Assembly: GCF_013394795.1 (NCBI RefSeq)
Contig: NZ_JABXYU010000001.1
Coordinates: 1,364,001-1,428,000 of the forward strand
DNA: 64,000 nt
Direction: 5' to 3'
DNA from: Leptotrichia sp. oral taxon 223
GTDB taxonomy: Bacteria; Fusobacteriota; Fusobacteriia; Fusobacteriales; Leptotrichiaceae
Shown: in pieces, positions 53,410-61,722 of the stretch
Numbering within the stretch: the stretch's first letter is position 1
How the letters are laid out: the number at the start of each line of letters is the position of its first letter
The notes under the pieces: model-generated
The model's input: the letters and a program-made list of their open reading frames with translations, nothing else
Databases searched by the model: none
What the model was told of the DNA's origin: nothing
Program-made: the position numbers and the translations under genes

Positions 53410-53808
53410 TAAAAACTCCTTTTTTCTTTATAGTAAAATCAAATTAATTTTGATAAAAATTTAAACATTCTACACAATTAATATAAATTATACCCCATAT
53501 TTTATAAATATTATTTAATCATTTAATTAAATCATTCTTTTAAGTTTATATTTTGGATTATTTTGTTTAATAATTGTTTTTTCTTAATTTTATTTATATT
53601 CAAAATTTATTTTAAATAGAGAGATTAGACGCCATTTCCCTGCACCCACGCTTCTCGAATTTCAATTTTAATTATCAGGATAAACCTTTACTGCAAGATA
53701 ATAATTTGCGGCAATGAGAAATCCTGCAAAAATATAAAAAGAAAAAACATAATAAAAATAGTAAAAACTGCTATTAAACAAAATAACCTAATACTAAATT
53801 TCAAAAAT
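53410..53808. other. gene-poor region with a degenerate repeat and possible gene remnant
   Basis: A minus-strand frame at about 53669-53788 without a normal start reads ...YIFAGFLIAANYYLAVKVYP, like the tail of a membrane protein. At about 53625-53665 a GC-richer piece (minus strand AAGCGTGGGTGCAGGGAAAT then GGCG) resembles the last hairpin of the structured repeat. The rest is AT-rich with no feature. Confidence 0.35.
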
Positions 53809-53841
53809 AAAAATACCCTAACATAAATTTAGAGTATTTTT
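53809..53841 (-). terminator. terminator of htrA
   Basis: AAAAATACTCTAA / TTAGGGTATTTTT, a 13-bp stem with one mismatch, then ATTTTTG, about 57 bp after the htrA stop codon. Confidence 0.75.
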
Positions 53842-53897
53842 CTTATTTTCAATATAAATATTTGTATTTTCAAAATTTATAACAAATTAACGAGAGC

Positions 53898-55106
53898 CTA
53901 TCTTCCAAGCTGTTGCTGTCTTTGCTGTATAATACGTTGCTGTTCAATGGCGCTAGGAGTTTTTACAAGGGTTGTTGTCACTTCTGACGGCTTTCCGTTT
54001 CTATATACAGTCAATTTTACAGTTTGTCCGACTTTTTTCGCTGCAATTTCTCCAACGAATGCACCGGCAGAATTTACTTCCTTTCCGTCAACGGCTGTTA
54101 TAACGTCATTTTTGGCTATTCCTGCCACTGCGGCTGGGCCATTTGGCACAACATCGGCTATGAACACTCCGTTTGAAGATTTTAGGTTAAGTGCTTTTAC
54201 TTTATTTTCGTCTAAATTGTTTAAATATACACCAATATATGGTTTTTCAAATTTACCGTTTGCAATAATTGAATCTTTTACAGTCATTGTCAAGTTTGCC
54301 GGGATTGCAAATCCGATTCCTACGCTTCCTCCACTTTGTGAATAAATCGCAGTATTTACCCCAATAACTTTACCTGTTATGTCAATTAGCGGACCTCCGC
54401 TGTTTCCCTGATTGATAGCGGCGTCAGTCTGGATAAAGTTTTCTATTTCTTCAATTCCTAATGAGCTACGTCCAGCGGCACTTACAATTCCCACTGTCAT
54501 TGAGTCATTTAGTCCTAATGGATTTCCAAAGGCGATTGACCATTGTCCGATTTGGACTTGATCTGAGTTTGCAAATTCCAGTGGTTTGAAAGTTTCGTTT
54601 GAGTCAATTTTTAATACAGCGATGTCAACTTCAGGTGATGTTCCCACAAGTTTTGTGCGGTATTCACGTCCATTTGAGAATTTTACATAAATTTCATCTG
54701 CACCGTCAATAACGTGGTTATTTGTAACAATATATCCATCCTTTGAAACAACAAATCCAGATCCAAGTGAACCTGACTCACGCTTTTCCTGCCCGCCAGA
54801 ACGTCCATATAACAGTTCCTCCAGCGGATTGTAAGTATTTACTGTAACAGTCTTTTTAGTCCTTATATTTACAATTGAATCCTTAACGCTGTTATGCACA
54901 CTCACAAAGGCATCTTGCGTTTGTACCGCATTTTTAGTATATTTTTGCAAATCCTCCTGAGAAATGCTTTTTTGCTGCTCAACATTTGCAGTATTGTTTG
55001 CATTGCCTGAATTATTTTCAGTTTTATTGGAACAGCTTAAAAGCAGGAACAACATTGAAAATAAAGCAAATTTTTTATTTCCCTTTTTTAAATTTATTTT
55101 TTTCAT
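53898..55106 (-). CDS. htrA: HtrA/DegP-type periplasmic serine protease (lipoprotein)
   Basis: Envelope quality-control protease of 402 residues. It has a lipoprotein signal peptide with lipobox LLLSCSN and a linker rich in Asn and Glu. The trypsin-like domain has His in NNHVIDG, Asp in EVDIAVLKI and Ser in GNSGGPL, and a single PDZ domain follows (KPYIGVYLNNLDENKVKALN ... AVDGKEVNSAGAFVG). One PDZ rather than two resembles DegS or many Gram-positive HtrA proteins. The protein is anchored to a membrane. It has its own terminator. Confidence 0.95.
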   Translation of the reverse strand: MKKINLKKGNKKFALFSMLFLLLSCSNKTENNSGNANNTANVEQQKSISQEDLQKYTKNAVQTQDAFVSVHNSVKDSIVNIRTKKTVTVNTYNPLEELLYGRSGGQEKRESGSLGSGFVVSKDGYIVTNNHVIDGADEIYVKFSNGREYRTKLVGTSPEVDIAVLKIDSNETFKPLEFANSDQVQIGQWSIAFGNPLGLNDSMTVGIVSAAGRSSLGIEEIENFIQTDAAINQGNSGGPLIDITGKVIGVNTAIYSQSGGSVGIGFAIPANLTMTVKDSIIANGKFEKPYIGVYLNNLDENKVKALNLKSSNGVFIADVVPNGPAAVAGIAKNDVITAVDGKEVNSAGAFVGEIAAKKVGQTVKLTVYRNGKPSEVTTTLVKTPSAIEQQRIIQQRQQQLGR

Positions 55107-55410
55107 ATCTATTACCTCGATTCTTCCTATTTTTTGATTGTACTTATTTTAGAAAATAAAAATTTATTATCCTTATGAGTTTTATTTGAATTTCATTTAA
55201 TTAATTATTTTTATTGCTGTCATTTTTTCAAAATTAAATATATTTAAGCATTTCATATCACACTTATCCATTCAAGAAGAGAACTGGTAAAAACTAGGAA
55301 AATACCAGGCTTGACTGCAATAATTACAACTTTTCAATTTTATTTTTAAGCGGTGTTACTAAAATATATCATATTTTTTAGTTTTTTCAAAACTTCATTA
55401 TAAAATAAAT
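55107..55410. other. divergent intergenic region htrA/kdsC with repeat copy D
   Basis: A diverged match to the dispersed AT-rich repeat occurs at about 55280-55360 (GAACTGGTAAAAA and TTTTTAAGCGGTGTTAC). No gene is seen. The htrA promoter is probably here, but no strong box was found. Confidence 0.35.
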
Positions 55411-55440
55411 TTGAACAATAAGGCTATGTTATGGTATAAT
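55411..55440 (+). promoter_or_regulatory. promoter of kdsC
   Basis: TTGAAC (55411-55416), 18 bp, TATAAT (55435-55440) with an extended TGG just before the -10 box, 34 bp upstream of the kdsC ATG. Confidence 0.75.
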
Positions 55441-55473
55441 AATGATAAGCTGTAAATAAAAAATGGAGAGAAA

Positions 55474-55968
55474 ATGATAAAATTAATTTTACTGGATGTA
55501 GATGGAACGCTTACCGATGGTGGAATTTACCGTGGGAATAATGGTGAGGAACTGAAAAAGTTTAACGTAAAGGATGGCTATGCCATTGTAAATGCACAAA
55601 AATTGGGCATTGAATTTGGAATAATTACAGGAAGGGAATCTGAACTTGTAAGAACTCGTGCAAATGAACTGAACATAAAGTATCTGTATCAGGGCATATC
55701 TGAAAAAATCGTTATTTTAGACGAAATAATGAGAATTACCGGCTTACAGAAGGAAGAAATTGCCTATATGGGCGATGATCTGAATGATATAAAAATCATG
55801 AAAAAATTAGGATTTTCTGGGACGCCTCTAGATGGAGCAAATGAAGTAAAAATAATTGCTGACTTTATTTCCGCTAAAAACGGCGGAGAAGGAGCGGTGC
55901 GAGAATTTATAGAAGCTGTCTTAAAAAAAGATAACTTGTTTCAAAAATTTTTGACAAATGTTAAATAA
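55474..55968 (+). CDS. kdsC: 3-deoxy-D-manno-octulosonate 8-phosphate phosphatase
   Basis: HAD phosphatase that makes Kdo for the lipopolysaccharide core. The 164-residue product is the usual KdsC length with no cap domain. LLDVDGTLTDG (Asp8, Asp10), GIITGRES and GDDLNDIKIM give the HAD motifs. A GGAGAGAAA site precedes the ATG. It implies that this organism makes Kdo-containing LPS. The FakA-FakB fusion gene follows 61 bp downstream. Confidence 0.92.
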   Translation: MIKLILLDVDGTLTDGGIYRGNNGEELKKFNVKDGYAIVNAQKLGIEFGIITGRESELVRTRANELNIKYLYQGISEKIVILDEIMRITGLQKEEIAYMGDDLNDIKIMKKLGFSGTPLDGANEVKIIADFISAKNGGEGAVREFIEAVLKKDNLFQKFLTNVK

Positions 55969-56029
55969 CAGAAATGAAAAATTAATAAAAAAAATAAAAA
56001 AATATAAAATTGTTTTTTAGGAGGAAATA

Positions 56030-58534
56030 ATGGCAATAAAATATTTAGACGCCAAAAGGCTAAAATTGGTATTCATTGGCGGAGGAAAATGGGTTACAAA
56101 ACACGAGGACCTATTAAATGAATTAAATGTTTACCCGGTGCCTGATGGAGATACTGGGAGCAATATGTCAATGACATTAAATTCGATGATAAATGATTTG
56201 GAAGAAAAAACAGACGATAAAATAAAAATGCCTGAATTAATAGAAGTAGTTGAGGAAGCTGTATTAATGGGTGCTAGAGGAAATTCTGGCACAATTTTGT
56301 CCCAAGTGATTACAGGATTTTTAAAAGGTATTGGTGAAAAAGTTAAGCTTCTGCCAAAAGATGTTGCCCAAGCTCTTTTAAGTGCCAAGGAAACTGCTTA
56401 CAGCGCTGTAAGCGAGCCGATAGAGGGGACAATTTTGACAGTTATCAGGAAGATTTCTGAAAAAGCTGAAGAATGTGCAGATAAATTCGATGATTTAGTT
56501 GAATTCCTGAGAGAAATTGTTAAGGCTGGAGAAAAAGCGGTGGAGGAAACGCCTGAACTGCTGCCGAAATTAAAGGAAGCTGGAGTAGTTGACGCTGGCG
56601 GAAAAGGGCTGTTTTTCTTTTTTGAGGGATTCTATAAAGTTACAACGGAACTGAACCTGCTGGCTGAACTGCAAAAGGCTCAAGTAAAGGAAAATGAATT
56701 TGATAAGACGATCGCAAATATTAATCACGATCCTGAAAGCATACATTTCCAATATTGTACAGAATATATCATTTTAAATGGGGATTTTGATATGGAAGAA
56801 TACAAAAAGCGTGTACTTGAGCTGGGAGATTCAGCAGTATTTGCCCAAACTTCCAAAAAGTTCAAGACACATATTCATACAAACCATCCTGGAAAGGCAA
56901 TAGAAATTGCTTTGGAATACGGGCCGCTTGAAAAAATGAAAATAGAAAATATGAGATTGCAGCACGACAATTTACAAATTTTCAGTGAAAAGGACGAAGC
57001 AAAAATTTTTGCAAACAAAAAAATTGACAAGACAAGATCAGCATTTGTAATTTTGGCAGACTCTGAAAACTTAAAGGATGAGTTTTTAAAACTTGGCGCA
57101 GATGTGGTAATTCTGGGAGGGCAAAGTAAAAATCCGAGCGTTCAGGAAATATTGAATGCCATTGGAAAAACTGAAAAAGAAGATATTTATATCCTTCCAA
57201 ATAATAAAAATGTTATTACAACAGCAAAAATGGCAGCCGAAAAATCTCAAAAAACCGTAGTAGTTCTGAATACAAGAACAATGCTTGATGGATACTATTT
57301 TCTAAAAAATAAGGATGCTGACATTGATGAACTTAAGGAAGCCGCTGCAAGAAATTATTCTGTGGAAATTACAAAGGCTGTAAGAGATACAAAAGTTGAA
57401 GACCTGTCAATAGAAAAAGATGACTTTATCGGGCTTGTGAATGGAAAAATAAAATATGCAAAAAAATCATTGACAGAAATTGCAGACGCTGTGCTAAGAG
57501 ATCTGGTTACTAAAAATACGATAACCGCAGTTGTTGTAAGTGGAAATGAAAAAGATGAAACTTCGCAAAAAACCATTGAAGACAGATTGGCAGGAGTGAA
57601 AACTGCAATTATTAACGGAAATCAAGAAAATTACTACTATTATTTATACATTGAAAATAAAGATCCGAATATGCCTGAAGTTGCTATTTTAACTGATTCC
57701 GTATCAGATTTGACAAGTGAAGACATTGAAGGGCTTCCAATAAGAATAGTACCTTTAAGAATTGATATAAATGGAGAGCTTTACAAAGATGGAGTGGAAA
57801 TTACAAAATCAGAATTCTGGCATGAAATGCTTGACAATGATGCGACAATAAAAACATCTCAGCCATCACCACAGGACTTTTTGAATGCCTACAATAAATT
57901 ATTTGAAAAAGGATACAAAAAAATAATTTCTATTCATCCATCATCAAAACTAAGTGGAACAATACAAGCTGCAAAAGTTGGAAGAAGCTTGACAAACAGG
58001 GAAAACGATATTGAGCTGATTGATAGTTTAGGAGCTTCGTTATCACAAGGGTTCCTTGTGCTGGGAGCGGCAGGAAAATCAGTAAGAGGTGAAAGTTTTA
58101 CAGAAATTATCAACTGGGTAAACAACTTTAGGACAAAAGGCAAACTGCTTATGATTATTCCAGATTTGAAGTATCTTGAAAAAGGCGGAAGAATTGGAAA
58201 GGCAAGTTCGACAATAGCGGGGGCATTAAATATGAAACCTATTCTAACTGTAAATCAGGGGGAAGTTACAGTTGAGAAAAAAGTTCTGGGTGAACGTAAT
58301 GCGCAAAAATACATTGAAAAATACATTGAGCGTGAAAGCAAGAAACAAAGCGTCGTTCTTATGAGCGGCTGGGGCGGAACACCAACAGAGCTTGAAAATG
58401 TAGTGAGAATTTATTCAGAAGTGGAAAATAATCCAAAAATAAATTCGCTAATATTAAACAGAGAAATTGGAGCAGTAATTGGGGCTCATACAGGGCCTGT
58501 TTACGGAGTATTCATATTTCCAAGATTAAGTTAA
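56030..58534 (+). CDS. fatty acid kinase fusion, FakA (DAK2/YloV) + FakB (DegV)
   Basis: 834 residues uniting two proteins that are normally separate. Residues 1 to about 545 are a FakA-like kinase: the Dhal/DAK2 ATP domain has PVPDGDTGSNMS (36-47), followed by the central region and the YloV C-terminal part. Residues 548-834 are a complete DegV/FakB-type fatty-acid-binding domain (MPEVAILTDSVSDLTSEDIE, HPSSKLSGTIQAAK, GGRIGKASSTI). FakA-FakB phosphorylates exogenous fatty acids for phospholipid synthesis. AGGAGG precedes the ATG. A fusion fixes the kinase to one carrier. It appears intact. Confidence 0.9.
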   Translation: MAIKYLDAKRLKLVFIGGGKWVTKHEDLLNELNVYPVPDGDTGSNMSMTLNSMINDLEEKTDDKIKMPELIEVVEEAVLMGARGNSGTILSQVITGFLKGIGEKVKLLPKDVAQALLSAKETAYSAVSEPIEGTILTVIRKISEKAEECADKFDDLVEFLREIVKAGEKAVEETPELLPKLKEAGVVDAGGKGLFFFFEGFYKVTTELNLLAELQKAQVKENEFDKTIANINHDPESIHFQYCTEYIILNGDFDMEEYKKRVLELGDSAVFAQTSKKFKTHIHTNHPGKAIEIALEYGPLEKMKIENMRLQHDNLQIFSEKDEAKIFANKKIDKTRSAFVILADSENLKDEFLKLGADVVILGGQSKNPSVQEILNAIGKTEKEDIYILPNNKNVITTAKMAAEKSQKTVVVLNTRTMLDGYYFLKNKDADIDELKEAAARNYSVEITKAVRDTKVEDLSIEKDDFIGLVNGKIKYAKKSLTEIADAVLRDLVTKNTITAVVVSGNEKDETSQKTIEDRLAGVKTAIINGNQENYYYYLYIENKDPNMPEVAILTDSVSDLTSEDIEGLPIRIVPLRIDINGELYKDGVEITKSEFWHEMLDNDATIKTSQPSPQDFLNAYNKLFEKGYKKIISIHPSSKLSGTIQAAKVGRSLTNRENDIELIDSLGASLSQGFLVLGAAGKSVRGESFTEIINWVNNFRTKGKLLMIIPDLKYLEKGGRIGKASSTIAGALNMKPILTVNQGEVTVEKKVLGERNAQKYIEKYIERESKKQSVVLMSGWGGTPTELENVVRIYSEVENNPKINSLILNREIGAVIGAHTGPVYGVFIFPRLS

Positions 58535-58590
58535 TGAATTGATGAAATTAAATTTTATTTTAAAGTTATCAGGCAGAAAGAGGTACATCT

Positions 58591-59298
58591 TTGAAATTTA
58601 AATTTTTTGATGAAATAAATTCAACAAATACATATTTAAGAAGGCAATTGAAATTAGAAGAATTTGAAGTTATAGTTGCAAAAAAACAAACGGATGGAAA
58701 AGGTAGGAGGGATAGCGTATGGGTTTCAAATGAGGGGGCGGCGCTGTTCTCCTTTGCTGTTGAAGATAATACTGAGCTGGATGAGAAAATAACAATTTTT
58801 ACAGGCTACATTGTCTATGAAGTATTAAAAAAATATATAGGCAATCAGGATAAACTGACTTTCAAATGGCCAAACGATATTTATTACGAAGATAAAAAGA
58901 TATGCGGAATTGTATGCGAAAAGGTAAGAAAGCACATAATAATAGGAATCGGAATAAATATTAACAACACCGATTTTGGAATGTTTCGCAAAAAAGCCAT
59001 TTCCCTTGTGGAAATCACTGGAAAAATTCATCCAGTGCAGCAAATAATAGAAGAAGTCGTATCAAATTTTGAAAATCAATTTCACAGCTTAAATAAAGAT
59101 TGGGAACATATATTAAAAGTTATAAATGAAAATAACTATTTAAAAGGTAGAAAAATAAGAATAAAACAGCGAAATGGAAAATTTTCAGAAAAGGAATACA
59201 GATTTCTCCGTGTAGATAGAAAAGGTAAAATTTCACTGATTTCTAAAGGAGATAGAGATGAGTTAAAATTTGCTTCACTAGAATTTAAAATTGTATAA
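58591..59298 (+). CDS. birA: biotin--[acetyl-CoA-carboxylase] ligase
   Basis: BirA-type ligase attaching biotin to acetyl-CoA carboxylase. The 235-residue product lacks the DNA-binding domain of E. coli BirA and so is a single-function ligase. It has the biotinyl-AMP motif KKQTDGKGRRDSVWVS, FKWPNDIYYEDKKICGI and IGIGININN. Translation starts at TTG 58591, six bases after AGAGGT. It is downstream of the FakA-FakB fusion, in keeping with a lipid-synthesis group. Confidence 0.92.
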   Translation: MKFKFFDEINSTNTYLRRQLKLEEFEVIVAKKQTDGKGRRDSVWVSNEGAALFSFAVEDNTELDEKITIFTGYIVYEVLKKYIGNQDKLTFKWPNDIYYEDKKICGIVCEKVRKHIIIGIGININNTDFGMFRKKAISLVEITGKIHPVQQIIEEVVSNFENQFHSLNKDWEHILKVINENNYLKGRKIRIKQRNGKFSEKEYRFLRVDRKGKISLISKGDRDELKFASLEFKIV

Positions 59299-59304
59299 AA
59301 AAAT

Positions 59305-59349
59305 AAAAGGAATATTTATTTCTAAGCTATAGAGTAATATTCCTTTTTT
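59305..59349. terminator. bidirectional terminator between birA and rfbD
   Basis: AAAAGGAATATT / AATATTCCTTTTTT, a 12-bp perfect stem with A- and T-runs on its sides, between convergent genes. Confidence 0.8.
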
Positions 59350-59353
59350 AGTG

Positions 59354-60208
59354 CTATTTTTTTATTATCCCCATTTCTATCAAATATCTGTCAATCCCGC
59401 TTTTCCAATCTGGAATTTTTTCCCCTAACAGCTTTTCAATTTTTTTAGAAGATAACTTTGAAAAATGAGGCCTTTTGGCTGAAAGGTTAAAATCTTCTGT
59501 TTTTGCAGGTTTAATTTTTCCTTGCCATCCTATTTTTTCCAGTACATATTTTGCCTGCTCATACTTGCTTGCAGTCCCGTTATTTGTAATATGATACAAT
59601 CCAAATTTCCCTGTCTGTATCAATTTCCATGAAAATTCTGCCAAATCTTTTGAGTATGTAGGTACAGAAACCTGATCATCAACAATATTCAATTCATTTC
59701 TTGTCTTACTCCAGTTGATGACTTGCGTATTAAAATTATTATTAGCTTTTCCAAAAACCCACGAGGTTCGTATTACAAAAGATTTTTCATAAGCATTTAA
59801 AGTCAATTTTTCCCCATTTGCTTTTGAAAGCCCATAATTAGATAAAGGAGCAGGAATATCATCTTCTGTATAGTTTTTTCCTTTTTTTCCATCAAATACG
59901 AAATCAGTTGAATAAGTTATAAAAATTGCGCCTAATTTTTTAGAAAGTTCTGCCAATTTTTTTGGTGCCTGTTCATTTAATAAAAAAACTTTATCATCAT
60001 TTTGAGCTTTGTCTACATCGTTATAAGCGGCACAGTTTATTATGTGTGTGAAGTCGTTGTTCTTATCAAAAAATTTTTTCAAATTTTTACTGTCAGCTAT
60101 ATCTAAATCCTGATAATCAGTTGCTATATATTTTATATTCAGATTGTCAAACAGCTTTTGGAAATCATGTCCTAGTTGGCCATTGGAGCCAGTTAATAGT
60201 ATTTTCAT
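59354..60208 (-). CDS. rfbD: dTDP-4-dehydrorhamnose reductase
   Basis: NADPH-dependent short-chain reductase, last step in making dTDP-L-rhamnose for surface polysaccharide. The 284-residue product has the Rossmann motif TGSNGQLGHDF (residues 6-16), YSTDFVFDGKKG and the catalytic YGLSKAN (YxxxK). It is divergent from a tyrosine recombinase gene and lies on the opposite strand from rfbA at 63.3 kb, so the rhamnose pathway is split here. rfbB and rfbC are not in the window. Confidence 0.94.
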   Translation of the reverse strand: MKILLTGSNGQLGHDFQKLFDNLNIKYIATDYQDLDIADSKNLKKFFDKNNDFTHIINCAAYNDVDKAQNDDKVFLLNEQAPKKLAELSKKLGAIFITYSTDFVFDGKKGKNYTEDDIPAPLSNYGLSKANGEKLTLNAYEKSFVIRTSWVFGKANNNFNTQVINWSKTRNELNIVDDQVSVPTYSKDLAEFSWKLIQTGKFGLYHITNNGTASKYEQAKYVLEKIGWQGKIKPAKTEDFNLSAKRPHFSKLSSKKIEKLLGEKIPDWKSGIDRYLIEMGIIKK

Positions 60209-60295
60209 TGTTTTATCCTTAAATCGTAATATTTAACTTAAATTTTTATATAATAAACTAGTATTATTAAATATTTTATCAAAATATTAATTATC

Positions 60296-60324
60296 TTGCA
60301 AATATAAAATTTTAATTTTAAAAT
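60296..60324 (+). promoter_or_regulatory. promoter of the second tyrosine recombinase
   Basis: TTGCAA (60296-60301), 17 bp, TAAAAT (60319-60324), about 70 bp upstream of the ATG. Confidence 0.5.
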
Positions 60325-60396
60325 TATAAAAAAATATGAAGTTGTTTAATACATGGGACTAAAAAGATTTTATTTAACATTCAGGAGGATAATAAA

Positions 60397-61380
60397 ATGG
60401 ATAAAAAACAGATGACTATAGCCAAATGTATGGATATCTGGATAAAAAACGAACATAACTATATAAAGGAATCCACCTATGCCTTATATTTGACAATTAT
60501 TGAAAAACATTTAAAAGTTTATTTTAAGAATAGAAAAGCTGGTACAATTTCCAATAAGGATTTCGAGTCTTTCATATTAAATAAATTGAAGTACGGAAGG
60601 CTAGACGGGAAAGGAGGCTTGTCAAGAAAAACTGTAAAAGATATGGTAATTATCCTGAAAGCCGTTCTAAATTTTGCAATGAAGCAAAAAATAATAAAAA
60701 GAAAAGATTTTGATTATAAAATTCCCCAGGAGAAAATATTAAAAAAAGTAGAAGTGTTCACCTCTGAAGAAAGATTGAAAATATTTAAGTATATAGAAAA
60801 TAATTTAAACAGCCGAACATTGGGAATCTTAATATGTTTATGTACGGGTCTTAGAATAGGTGAAATATGTGCATTAAAATGGGAAGATATAGATTTAAAA
60901 AATGGATTTGTTAATATAAATCACACGATTCAGAGAATTTACGCAAGCACAGTAAAGAAAAGCAGAATAATTATTTCTTCTCCAAAAACGGAAAATTCCA
61001 GACGTACAATTCCAATTGCATCCAGCTTGGTTGTGCTTCTAGAAAAATTCCAAATGGATAAAAATTTTTATGTTATTTCTGGAAATAAAAAATATATTGA
61101 GCCTAGAACATATCGAAAATTTTTTAAAAAAATATTAACTGTTTTAAATATATCAAAATTAAAATTTCATTCATTAAGGCATACCTTTGCTACTCAGGCA
61201 ATAGAAAATAATATAGATTACAAGACTGTTTCTGAAATACTTGGACATTCTTCTGTTAATACAACCTTAAATTTGTACATACATCCAAATTTAGAATATA
61301 AGAAAAAATGCATGAATATAATTTTTAGTAAAATATCAGATATAGCTGCAAATAATAATAATAAATTAAAAAAAATATAA
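60397..61380 (+). CDS. tyrosine recombinase, paralogue of the 27.5-kb enzyme
   Basis: 327 residues, colinear with the BREX-linked recombinase. The N-terminal SAM-like domain is followed by Arg in TGLRIGEI, Lys in SSPKTENSRRTIP, HSLRHTFATQ and LGHSSVNTTLNLYIHP (His, Tyr). CAGGAGGATAAT precedes the ATG. It is divergent from rfbD and 342 bp upstream of the sugar transferase, a placement suggestive of a surface-polysaccharide switch. I found no long inverted repeats beside it, so this remains an inference from its paralogue's context. Confidence 0.9.
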   Translation: MDKKQMTIAKCMDIWIKNEHNYIKESTYALYLTIIEKHLKVYFKNRKAGTISNKDFESFILNKLKYGRLDGKGGLSRKTVKDMVIILKAVLNFAMKQKIIKRKDFDYKIPQEKILKKVEVFTSEERLKIFKYIENNLNSRTLGILICLCTGLRIGEICALKWEDIDLKNGFVNINHTIQRIYASTVKKSRIIISSPKTENSRRTIPIASSLVVLLEKFQMDKNFYVISGNKKYIEPRTYRKFFKKILTVLNISKLKFHSLRHTFATQAIENNIDYKTVSEILGHSSVNTTLNLYIHPNLEYKKKCMNIIFSKISDIAANNNNKLKKI

Positions 61381-61722
61381 ACAAAAAATCATTTTTAAAG
61401 TATAGTAATACAACTTTCAAAACTAGTTCTAAGCCATATTTTTCTTGATTTATTGCCACTTGAATTTCAAAATAAAATATGTTATACTCATATTGTAATT
61501 ATTTATAAAAAATCGAGAATAAGCTTCTATTTACACAAAAATTTAGATAAATTTTTTCATCTTTTTTCTCATTTGAAATTATTTAATACAAGTTATAATT
61601 TTTTGTCTTAGAAAATATTATTCTTTGCTTAAAATTAGCAGAAAATTAAGATAAAAGACTTTAATAAATATTTCTTATATTAAAGTTCATATAAATGATT
61701 TGTTAAGTGAGGATGAATAATT
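61381..61722. other. long leader region of the sugar transferase gene
   Basis: A good promoter at 61460-61488 would give a leader of about 230 nt. It contains an imperfect dyad GACTTTAATA-11 bp-TATTAAAGTT (61657-61687), a possible regulator or recombinase site. No gene was seen. Confidence 0.45.
61460..61488 (+). promoter_or_regulatory. promoter of the sugar transferase gene
   Basis: TTGAAT (61460-61465), 17 bp, TATACT (61483-61488), with TGT before the -10 box. Confidence 0.65.

Noticed and set aside
60339-61590. Direct repeats around the second recombinase (GAAGTTGTTTAATACA at 60339 and GAAATTATTTAATACA at 61575) as attachment sites
   Set aside because: Only a nine-base run is identical and the sequence is AT-rich; chance similarity is likely.
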